From DATDDB01 sp035260545 (lineage in GTDB: Bacteria > Pseudomonadota > Gammaproteobacteria > Burkholderiales > Gallionellaceae), in assembly GCA_035260545.1 (NCBI GenBank), contig DATFUZ010000056.1:1-23003 (forward strand): a stretch of 23,003 bases of DNA, given 5' to 3'. Each line of letters begins with the position of its first letter. Position 1 is the stretch's first letter. The notes below the pieces were generated by a model, which ran no database searches, had not been told where the DNA came from, and saw nothing but the letters and a program-made list of their open reading frames with translations. Positions 7,258-13,119 of this stretch are shown here, one piece after another. A program made the translations under genes and the position numbers.

Positions 7258-8478
7258 GCGCGATTCGGGCGCTGAGGTGAAGTGGCGGGCATTGCGCTTG
7301 TAGTATGCCTTGAGCGCGAACGGCGGCAGCAGGGTGGTGAGCGCAATCACGATGATGGTCGCCGCGTAGACATCGTCCACCAGGATGCCGTTGGCGCGGC
7401 CCAGTTCCGCGAAGATCAGGCCGACCTCACCTCGCGGCGCCATCGAGATGCCGATCACCCAGCGCATGTGGGAGGGCTCGCGCAACAGCAGGGCGCCGGC
7501 CAGCTTTCCGGCAAAGGCGGCCAGCAGCAGCAGTCCCGAGAAGGTATAGACGAAAGGAGAATGCCAGTTCACCTGGTGCAGATTGAGCGACAGTCCCACG
7601 ACCACGAAGAAGATCGGAGTGAACAGGTTGATCACCGGGCGCATCTGCTCCTCCACCTGGGTATTGAAGGTGGTGCTGTCGTGCAGGGCGATGCCGAAGG
7701 GGAGGAAGAACCGCCGCGACAGGGCCAGCCCCGCAGCAAAGCCGCCCAGCAGTTCGGGCGCGCCGATGGCGTGGGCAAACCAGGCGAAGAACAGGACCAG
7801 CGATACGATGCTGACCGGAACCAGGCCGGGCAGTTCGCTGGAATGGCCAAAATGCTGGATGATGGACGACATCAGCTTGGCCGCCGCCGGGGCAAGCAGG
7901 AAGAAGGTCACGACGAACAGCATCACTTGTCCGCTTTTCATCAGCTCAATGTGACCGCTGATCGAGAATTCGTAGAGCAGCGACAGCAGCAGGATGCCCA
8001 AGACATCGTCTATTACCGCCGCGCCCAGGATCACCTGAGCCTCATGGCTGTGCTGGCGCCCGAGATTGCCCAGCACGCGCAGCGTGATGCCGATGCTGGT
8101 CGCGGTGATGGTTCCCGCCACGAAGAGCGCAACCAGCACCTTGAGGTGAAAGCCCCAGTAGCACAGGGCAAAGCCCAGCACAAAGGGCAGCGCAAAACCT
8201 GCTACCGCGACTATCACGGCCTTGCCACCCGCCCGCGCCAGCTGCATGATGTCCGCCTCCAGTCCGACCTCGAACAGCAGCAGGATGATGCCGATCTCGG
8301 CCAGCAGGCGGAAAGTTTCGGTGGGCGCGATCCAGCCCAGCAGGCTGGGGCCGAGAATCACGCCCGCCAGCAGTTCGCCGATGACCGACGGCGTCTTCAG
8401 ACGCATGGCCAATTCCGCAAACACCCGGGAAATGACCAGGATGCCGAGGAGCTGGAGCAGGAAGGTTTGTGTATTCAT
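7249..8478 (-). CDS. Monovalent cation:proton antiporter, CPA2 family
   Basis: This is an inner-membrane Na+ or K+/H+ exchanger of the Na_H_Exchanger family. The 409-residue product is almost wholly hydrophobic, with about 12 predicted membrane helices. It carries the N-terminal signature GELLAGVILGPSLLGW (35-50), LLLFEVGLEAD (67-77) and the paired ion-binding aspartates D157-D158 in AAVIDDVLGILLL. It ends soon after the last helix, so the cytoplasmic TrkA_N/RCK domain of KefB/KefC is absent. The architecture is closer to GerN/NapA-type exchangers than to glutathione-gated Kef. I chose ATG 8478 because the hydrophobic core begins there; the 51-residue extension possible upstream overlaps the trp promoter region and looks non-coding. 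It is divergent from trpF and convergent with truA. Substrate ion is not determinable. Confidence 0.9.
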   Translation of the reverse strand: MNTQTFLLQLLGILVISRVFAELAMRLKTPSVIGELLAGVILGPSLLGWIAPTETFRLLAEIGIILLLFEVGLEADIMQLARAGGKAVIVAVAGFALPFVLGFALCYWGFHLKVLVALFVAGTITATSIGITLRVLGNLGRQHSHEAQVILGAAVIDDVLGILLLSLLYEFSISGHIELMKSGQVMLFVVTFFLLAPAAAKLMSSIIQHFGHSSELPGLVPVSIVSLVLFFAWFAHAIGAPELLGGFAAGLALSRRFFLPFGIALHDSTTFNTQVEEQMRPVINLFTPIFFVVVGLSLNLHQVNWHSPFVYTFSGLLLLAAFAGKLAGALLLREPSHMRWVIGISMAPRGEVGLIFAELGRANGILVDDVYAATIIVIALTTLLPPFALKAYYKRNARHFTSAPESRSE

Positions 8479-8562
8479 TGTTGTTCGTCGGGCGGCGGGT
8501 TCAAGGTACCCCGTTTGCCGCGCCTTGTCCACTTGCCCGGCCGGAGGCCGCCAAGTTCGGAT

Positions 8563-8589
8563 TTGCCCGTCCCCGGAATGTTTTACAAT
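8563..8589 (+). promoter_or_regulatory. Candidate promoter of the trpF-trpB-trpA-accD operon
   Basis: TTGCCC (8563-8568) and TACAAT (8584-8589) are separated by 15 bases and sit 35 bases upstream of the trpF start. The -10 is a good match. The -35 matches only in TTG. Just upstream, CTTG-CC-CGGCC-GGA-GGCCG-C-CAAG (8532-8555) forms a small dyad between the divergent genes. No leader peptide with tandem Trp codons is visible, so classical attenuation is not supported. Confidence 0.5.
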
Positions 8590-8624
8590 TCCCCCCTTCA
8601 ATATGTTTCGGGACACCCGTACGT

Positions 8625-9257
8625 ATGACACGGATCAAGATTTGCGGCATCACCCGCGTGGAAGACGCGCTAGCCGCCGCAGCCTGCGGCGCGGATGCCA
8701 TCGGCCTGGTGTTCCACGAAAAAAGCCCGCGTTACGTTACCGTGCGCCAGGCCGCGCGGCTGGCGGCCGCGCTGCCGCCTTTCGTCACCGCGGTTGGCCT
8801 GTTCGTGAATGTGAGTGCGGACTTCGTGCATGCCGTGCTGGAAGAGGTGCCCCTCGGCGTCCTGCAGTTTCATGGGGATGAGCCGCCCGAATTCTGTTCC
8901 TCCTTCGAGCAGCCTTACATCAAGGCCATCCGTGTCCGGGAGGGAGTGGATTTGGTACAATGCGCGTCCCGTTATGCCGGTGCCCAGGGCCTGCTGCTGG
9001 ATGCCTGGGTGGAAGGCGTCCCCGGGGGTACGGGCCACTCGTTCGATTGGGAACTGATCCCGCGCGATCTGCCGCTGCCCGTCATCCTGTCGGGCGGACT
9101 GAACCCGGCCAATGTGGCGGACGGGGTGCGCGCAGTTCGGCCGTATGCGGTCGACGTGTCGAGCGGGGTGGAAGCGGCAAAAGGAATCAAGGACGCGGCG
9201 AAAATCGCGGCGTTCATCAAAGAGGTTAAGGACGTTGACTTACAGCTATCCCGATAA
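8625..9257 (+). CDS. trpF: Phosphoribosylanthranilate isomerase
   Basis: TrpF converts N-(5-phosphoribosyl)anthranilate to the enol carboxyphenylamino-deoxyribulose phosphate by an Amadori rearrangement, the third step from chorismate to tryptophan. The 210-residue product is a normal-length single-domain (beta/alpha)8 barrel. The general base is C7 in RIKICGIT and the general acid is D126 in LLLDAWVEG. Phosphate-binding segments SGGLNPANV and VDVSSGVEAAKGIKD close the barrel. I chose ATG 8625 because the family sequence begins there; the open frame upstream runs through the promoter. It is the first gene of a tight operon, and its last 23 bases overlap trpB. There is no strong ribosome-binding site. 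Confidence 0.97.
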   Translation: MTRIKICGITRVEDALAAAACGADAIGLVFHEKSPRYVTVRQAARLAAALPPFVTAVGLFVNVSADFVHAVLEEVPLGVLQFHGDEPPEFCSSFEQPYIKAIRVREGVDLVQCASRYAGAQGLLLDAWVEGVPGGTGHSFDWELIPRDLPLPVILSGGLNPANVADGVRAVRPYAVDVSSGVEAAKGIKDAAKIAAFIKEVKDVDLQLSR

Positions 9258-10434
9258 CAGCGGTCACTTCGGCCCCTATGGCGGCATCTACGTGGGCGAG
9301 ACCCTGATGGGGGCGCTCGAAGAGCTGCGCGCCGCCTATGAGAAATGCCGCGACGATCCGGCATTCATCGCCGAATTCCAGCACGACCTCAAGCATTATG
9401 TCGGGCGGCCCAGCCCGGTCTATCATGCCAAACGCCTGTCCGAGCACATGGGCGGCGCACAGATCTACCTCAAGCGCGAAGACCTCAATCACACCGGGGC
9501 GCACAAGGTGAACAACACCATAGGCCAGGCCCTGCTTGCCAAGCGCATGGGCAAGAAGCGCGTGATCGCCGAGACTGGCGCCGGGCAGCACGGCGTAGCC
9601 ACGGCCACCGTCGCCGCGCGCATGGGCATGGAATGCGTGGTCTACATGGGCGCGGAAGATGTGCAGCGCCAGTCCCCCAACGTGTTCCGCATGAAGCTGC
9701 TCGGTGCGACCGTGGTGCCCGTCGAAAGCGGTTCCAAGACGCTGAAGGATGCGATGAACGAGGCCATGCGCGACTGGGTGACCAACGTCGAGCGCACCTT
9801 CTACATCATCGGCACCGTGGCCGGGCCGCATCCCTACCCCATGCTGGTGCGTGATTTCAACTCCGTGGTGGGCAAGGAGGCGGTGCAGCAGATGCCGGAG
9901 CTGGCCGGGCGACAGCCAGACGCCATCATCGCCTGCGTGGGCGGCGGCTCCAACGCCATGGGAATTTTCTACTCCTATCTCGACATGCCGGGCGTACAAC
10001 TCATTGGCGTCGAAGCCGGTGGCCACGGCGTGGCCAGCGGTCAACATGCCGCGCCGCTCACCGCCAATGCCAAGGTCGGCGTGCTGCACGGCAACAAGAC
10101 CTATCTAATGCAGGACGAGAACGGCCAGATCATTGAAACCCATTCCATTTCCGCCGGGCTGGATTACCCGGGCGTCGGTCCCGAGCATAGCTGGCTGAAA
10201 GACAGCGGTCGCGCCCAGTACGTGGCGATCAACGACGACGAGGCGCTGAATGCATTCAATACGCTGTGCCGGCTGGAGGGGATTATTCCCGCGCTGGAAT
10301 CCAGCCATGCGCTGGCGCACGCGATGAAGCTCGCGCCCGCCATGGCGAAGGACAAGATACTGCTGGTGAATTTGTCCGGCCGCGGCGACAAGGACATCAA
10401 TACGGTGGCCCGTCTCCAGGGCATCACGCTATAA
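9235..10434 (+). CDS. trpB: Tryptophan synthase beta chain, TTG start
   Basis: TrpB condenses indole with L-serine to make tryptophan using pyridoxal phosphate, in an alpha2-beta2 complex with TrpA. The 399-residue product has PLP lysine K91 in HTGAHKVNNTIGQALL, the AETGAGQHGVATATVAAR loop, and the phosphate-binding GGGSNAMG. Length is normal. The start is inferred to be TTG 9235: AAGGA (9228-9232) sits at good spacing, and family homology (YSYPDNSGHFGPYGGIYV) begins at once. The nearest upstream ATG (9112) would add 41 unrelated residues lying in the trpF frame's shadow. The start lies inside trpF, which suggests translational coupling. TrpA follows after 29 bases. Confidence 0.96.
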   Translation: MTYSYPDNSGHFGPYGGIYVGETLMGALEELRAAYEKCRDDPAFIAEFQHDLKHYVGRPSPVYHAKRLSEHMGGAQIYLKREDLNHTGAHKVNNTIGQALLAKRMGKKRVIAETGAGQHGVATATVAARMGMECVVYMGAEDVQRQSPNVFRMKLLGATVVPVESGSKTLKDAMNEAMRDWVTNVERTFYIIGTVAGPHPYPMLVRDFNSVVGKEAVQQMPELAGRQPDAIIACVGGGSNAMGIFYSYLDMPGVQLIGVEAGGHGVASGQHAAPLTANAKVGVLHGNKTYLMQDENGQIIETHSISAGLDYPGVGPEHSWLKDSGRAQYVAINDDEALNAFNTLCRLEGIIPALESSHALAHAMKLAPAMAKDKILLVNLSGRGDKDINTVARLQGITL

Positions 10435-10463
10435 GAAGACGCTTGCCGGAGATCGTACAGAAC

Positions 10464-11264
10464 ATGAGCCGCATCCAAGCCACCTTCGAAAAACTCAAGC
10501 TCCACAACAAAAAGGCGCTGATTCCCTTCATCACTGCGGGCGACCCCGAGCCTGCGCTCACCGTGCCGCTGATGCACGCGCTGGTGGAGGCCGGGGCGGA
10601 CGTGATCGAACTGGGCGTACCGTTCTCCGACCCCATGGCGGACGGGCCCACCATACAGCGCGCCTCCGAGCGCGCGCTGAAGCACCACATTGGCCTGCGC
10701 AACGTGCTGGCGATGGCCGCGGAATTCCGCACGCAGGACGCCGAGACGCCGGTAGTGCTGATGGGCTACGGCAATCCCATCGAGGCCATGGGCTGGGAAG
10801 CGTTTGCCCAGGCCTGCGCAGCGTCCGGTGTGGATGGCGTGCTCACCGTGGATTTCCCGCCCGAGGAAAGTCATGAAGCCTTCGGCCACCTGCAGCGTCA
10901 CGGCATCGATCCCATCTTCCTGCTGGCGCCCACCACCACCGACGAACGCATCGAGAAGGTGGCCAAGCAGGCGCGCGGCTATGTGTACTACGTTTCGCTC
11001 AAGGGCGTGACCGGCGCCGGTCACCTGGATACCGACGAGATCGCGCGCAAGATTCCGCAATTGCGGAAGCATATCAGGCTGCCGATAGGCGTCGGCTTCG
11101 GCATCCGCGATGCCGCAACGGCGCATGCCGTGTCGCGTTTGTGCGATGGTGTCGTGGTCGGCAGCCGCATCGTGCAGGAGATCGAGAATTCAACCGGGCA
11201 ACAGGTGGTTGCCAACGTATCGAAGCTGGTGAAAGAGTTGCGCCAGGCGGTCAATCAGGATTAA
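10464..11264 (+). CDS. trpA: Tryptophan synthase alpha chain
   Basis: TrpA cleaves indole-3-glycerol phosphate to indole and glyceraldehyde 3-phosphate and passes indole through a tunnel to TrpB. The 266-residue product is a full-length barrel of the usual size. Catalytic E49 (DVIELGVPFSDP) and D60 (PMADGPTIQRA) fall at exactly the standard positions, counting from ATG 10464, which confirms the start. The glycine-rich phosphate site GVGFGIRDAATAHAV is also present. A longer open frame upstream is overlap with trpB. The gene ends 9 bases before accD, and the accD ribosome-binding site overlaps its stop region, so the two are cotranscribed. Confidence 0.97.
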   Translation: MSRIQATFEKLKLHNKKALIPFITAGDPEPALTVPLMHALVEAGADVIELGVPFSDPMADGPTIQRASERALKHHIGLRNVLAMAAEFRTQDAETPVVLMGYGNPIEAMGWEAFAQACAASGVDGVLTVDFPPEESHEAFGHLQRHGIDPIFLLAPTTTDERIEKVAKQARGYVYYVSLKGVTGAGHLDTDEIARKIPQLRKHIRLPIGVGFGIRDAATAHAVSRLCDGVVVGSRIVQEIENSTGQQVVANVSKLVKELRQAVNQD

Positions 11265-11273
11265 GGAGACAAC

Positions 11274-12155
11274 ATGAGCTGGTTCCAGAAAATCTCGCCC
11301 CCCAGGATCAAGCGCCGCGAAAATCCCGAACTGAAGAAAAACGTTCCGGAGGGCCTGTGGCAGAAATGCCCGTCCTGCCAGGAGGTGCTGTATTACGAGG
11401 AGTTGGAGAAGAACCTCGACGTCTGCCCGAAGTGCGCGTTCCACAATCGCGTGTCGGCCCGCAAGCGCCTGACGTGGCTGCTGGACGAAGACGGCAGCCT
11501 GGAAATCGGCGCCGAGGTGCGTCCGGTGGACACCCTCAAGTTTCACGATAGCCGCAAATACAGCGACCGCCTCACTTCCAGCCAGCGCGACACCGGCGAG
11601 GAAGACGCGCTGGTGGTGATGCAGGGCAGCGTGCACGGCATGCCGCTGGTGGCGGCGGCATTCGAATTCAGTTTCATGGGCGGCTCCATGGGATCGGTGG
11701 TGGGCGAGCGCTTCGTGCGCGGCGTGCAGATCGCCACCGAACAGGAAATGCCCTTCGTGTGCTTTGCCGCCAGCGGCGGCGCGCGCATGCAGGAAGGTCT
11801 GCTGTCGCTGATGCAGATGGCCAAGACCTGCGCGGCGCTCACCCAGTTGAGCCAGTCGCGCCTCCCCTTCATCTCGGTGCTGACCGACCCCACCATGGGC
11901 GGTGTCTCCGCGAGTTTCGCCTTCATGGGCGACGTGGTCGTGGCCGAGCCCGGCGCACTCATCGGCTTTGCCGGCGCGCGCGTCATCCAGCAGACCGTGC
12001 GCGAGACCCTGCCGGACGGCTTTCAGCGCGCCGAGTTCCTGCTCGGCAAGGGCGCCATCGACATGATCGTCGATCGCCGGGAAATGCGCGACCAGTTGAC
12101 TACGCTGATTTCCCTGCTGATGCACAAGAAGTCGCCGCTCAGGGCAGGCGCCTGA
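11274..12155 (+). CDS. accD: Acetyl-CoA carboxylase carboxyltransferase subunit beta
   Basis: AccD is the zinc-containing beta subunit of the carboxyltransferase that moves CO2 from carboxybiotin to acetyl-CoA to give malonyl-CoA, the committed step of fatty acid synthesis; it works with AccA. The 293-residue product opens with a zinc ribbon whose four cysteines are C32, C35, C51 and C54 (KCPSCQ and VCPKCAF). The crotonase-like core follows, with FMGGSMGSVVGERFVRG and ASGGARMQEGLLSLMQMAKT. An AAGGAGAC ribosome-binding site leads into ATG 11274. Linkage to trpBA is common in betaproteobacteria. The expected next gene, folC, is not here; sodB follows after about 150 bases. Confidence 0.97.
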   Translation: MSWFQKISPPRIKRRENPELKKNVPEGLWQKCPSCQEVLYYEELEKNLDVCPKCAFHNRVSARKRLTWLLDEDGSLEIGAEVRPVDTLKFHDSRKYSDRLTSSQRDTGEEDALVVMQGSVHGMPLVAAAFEFSFMGGSMGSVVGERFVRGVQIATEQEMPFVCFAASGGARMQEGLLSLMQMAKTCAALTQLSQSRLPFISVLTDPTMGGVSASFAFMGDVVVAEPGALIGFAGARVIQQTVRETLPDGFQRAEFLLGKGAIDMIVDRREMRDQLTTLISLLMHKKSPLRAGA

Positions 12156-12185
12156 AGCGCAATACGCACGGGTGCGACCTGATGC

Positions 12186-12214
12186 TGGACGCGCCCGCTG
12201 TTTCCCGATAGAAT
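12186..12214 (+). promoter_or_regulatory. Candidate sodB promoter
   Basis: TGGACG (12186-12191) and TAGAAT (12209-12214) are separated by the ideal 17 bases. They match the sigma-70 boxes at 4 and 5 of 6 positions. Transcription would start near 12221, giving a leader of about 90 bases. I see no convincing Fur box. Confidence 0.45.
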
Positions 12215-12235
12215 CAGTCAGTCATTTCGGAGGCC

Positions 12236-12251
12236 TCGCACGCGAGTGCGA
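12236..12251 (+). other. Leader hairpin upstream of sodB
   Basis: TCGCAC (12236-12241), loop GCGA and GTGCGA (12246-12251) form a perfect six-base stem with a four-base loop. Only two T follow, so it is a poor terminator. It lies within the predicted sodB leader, about 60 bases before the start. It may be a leader structure or a weak end signal for the trp-accD operon. Confidence 0.35.
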
Positions 12252-12309
12252 TTCCCCTGCCGACAAACCGTTGAGTCTGTCCCCTTACCCGGATAACAAG
12301 GAGAATGTC

Positions 12310-12891
12310 ATGGAACATACTTTGCCCCCTTTGCCTTACGCGAAGAACGCCCTGGTCCCCCACATGTCCGAAGAGACCTTCGACTACCACTACGCCAAAC
12401 ACCATCAGGCCTATGTGACCAACCTGAACAACCTGATCAAGGGCACCGAATTCGAGAACGCTGCGCTCGAGGACATCATCAAAAAATCCTCCGGCGGCAT
12501 CTACAACAACTCCGCCCAGGTGTGGAACCACACCTTTTTCTGGAATTGCATGAAGCCGAACGGCGGCGGCGCCCCCACCGGTGCGCTGGCAGACGCCATC
12601 AGCAAGAAATGGGGCAGCATCGATGAGTTCAAGAAGGCGTTCCAGACTTCCGCCGTAGGCAACTTCGGCTCCGGCTGGACCTGGCTGGTGAAGAAGGCGG
12701 ATGGCTCCGTTGACATCGTCAACATGGGCGCGGCGGGCACTCCGCTGACCACAGGCGACAAGGCGCTGCTATGCGTGGATGTGTGGGAGCATGCCTACTA
12801 CATCGACTACCGCAACCTGCGCCCCAAGTTCGTCGAAACCTTCCTCAACCATCTGGTGAACTGGGACTTCGTCGCGAAGAATTTCGCCTGA
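12310..12891 (+). CDS. sodB: Superoxide dismutase, iron type
   Basis: SodB turns superoxide into oxygen and hydrogen peroxide in the cytoplasm. The 193-residue product is the usual length. The metal ligands are H27 (EETFDYHYAKHHQAYV), H74 (QVWNHTFFWNC), D157 and H161 (VDVWEHAYYIDYRN). Q70 just before the WNH motif and the sequence NFGSGWTWLV without the later Mn-type glutamine point to iron rather than manganese, following the family rule. ATG 12310 has AAGGAG (12298-12303) at good spacing. The gene appears monocistronic, with its own candidate promoter upstream and a strong terminator after it. For an iron-associated lineage, an iron SOD is expected. Confidence 0.96.
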   Translation: MEHTLPPLPYAKNALVPHMSEETFDYHYAKHHQAYVTNLNNLIKGTEFENAALEDIIKKSSGGIYNNSAQVWNHTFFWNCMKPNGGGAPTGALADAISKKWGSIDEFKKAFQTSAVGNFGSGWTWLVKKADGSVDIVNMGAAGTPLTTGDKALLCVDVWEHAYYIDYRNLRPKFVETFLNHLVNWDFVAKNFA

Positions 12892-12963
12892 CGCCCGATA
12901 TTCCTGCACCTGCAGTCGGCCGGGCACGCGAATAGCGCGCGTTCCGGGCGGCGAGTATAAGAG

Positions 12964-12996
12964 GCCTGAAGCAACTGCTTCAGGCTTTTTCTTTTT
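12964..12996 (+). terminator. Rho-independent terminator after sodB
   Basis: GCCTGAAGC (12964-12972), loop AACT and GCTTCAGGC (12977-12985) form a perfect nine-base stem. TTTTTCTTTTT follows directly. This is the clearest terminator in the window and isolates sodB from the signalling gene downstream. Confidence 0.93.
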
Positions 12997-13033
12997 CGGT
13001 TGACGGTTTCCTGTGTCCGGTAGTCGCGGCGCG

Positions 13034-13064
13034 TTGGCGATATACATAATGCATGGACTATAAT
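13034..13064 (+). promoter_or_regulatory. Candidate promoter of the PAS-GGDEF-EAL gene
   Basis: A perfect TATAAT (13059-13064) lies 55 bases before ATG 13120. The best -35 is TTGGCG (13034-13039), with a long 19-base spacing. The -10 is strong and the -35 is doubtful. No c-di-GMP riboswitch-like structure is apparent between it and the gene. Confidence 0.45.
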
Positions 13065-13119
13065 TCCGCGGGAGAGAAGAGACAATCGCGTTTCCGGCAT
13101 TTCGGCACGGAAGACCCGA

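Noticed and set aside
8590..8624. Tryptophan attenuator leader before trpF
   Set aside because: The leader is about 30 bases long, with no short frame containing Trp codons and no terminator/antiterminator pair.
7282..8628. 448-codon + frame opposite the antiporter
   Set aside because: The translation is a Gln/Arg/His-rich, low-information sequence mirroring membrane-helix codons. The - frame is a clear antiporter.
9112..9234. 41-residue N-terminal extension of TrpB
   Set aside because: It lies in the shadow of trpF, is Arg/Lys-rich with no TrpB similarity, and a good ribosome-binding site serves TTG 9235.
13065..13119. Cyclic-di-GMP riboswitch before the GGDEF-EAL gene
   Set aside because: The leader is only about 50 bases and lacks the conserved GEMM core I would expect.
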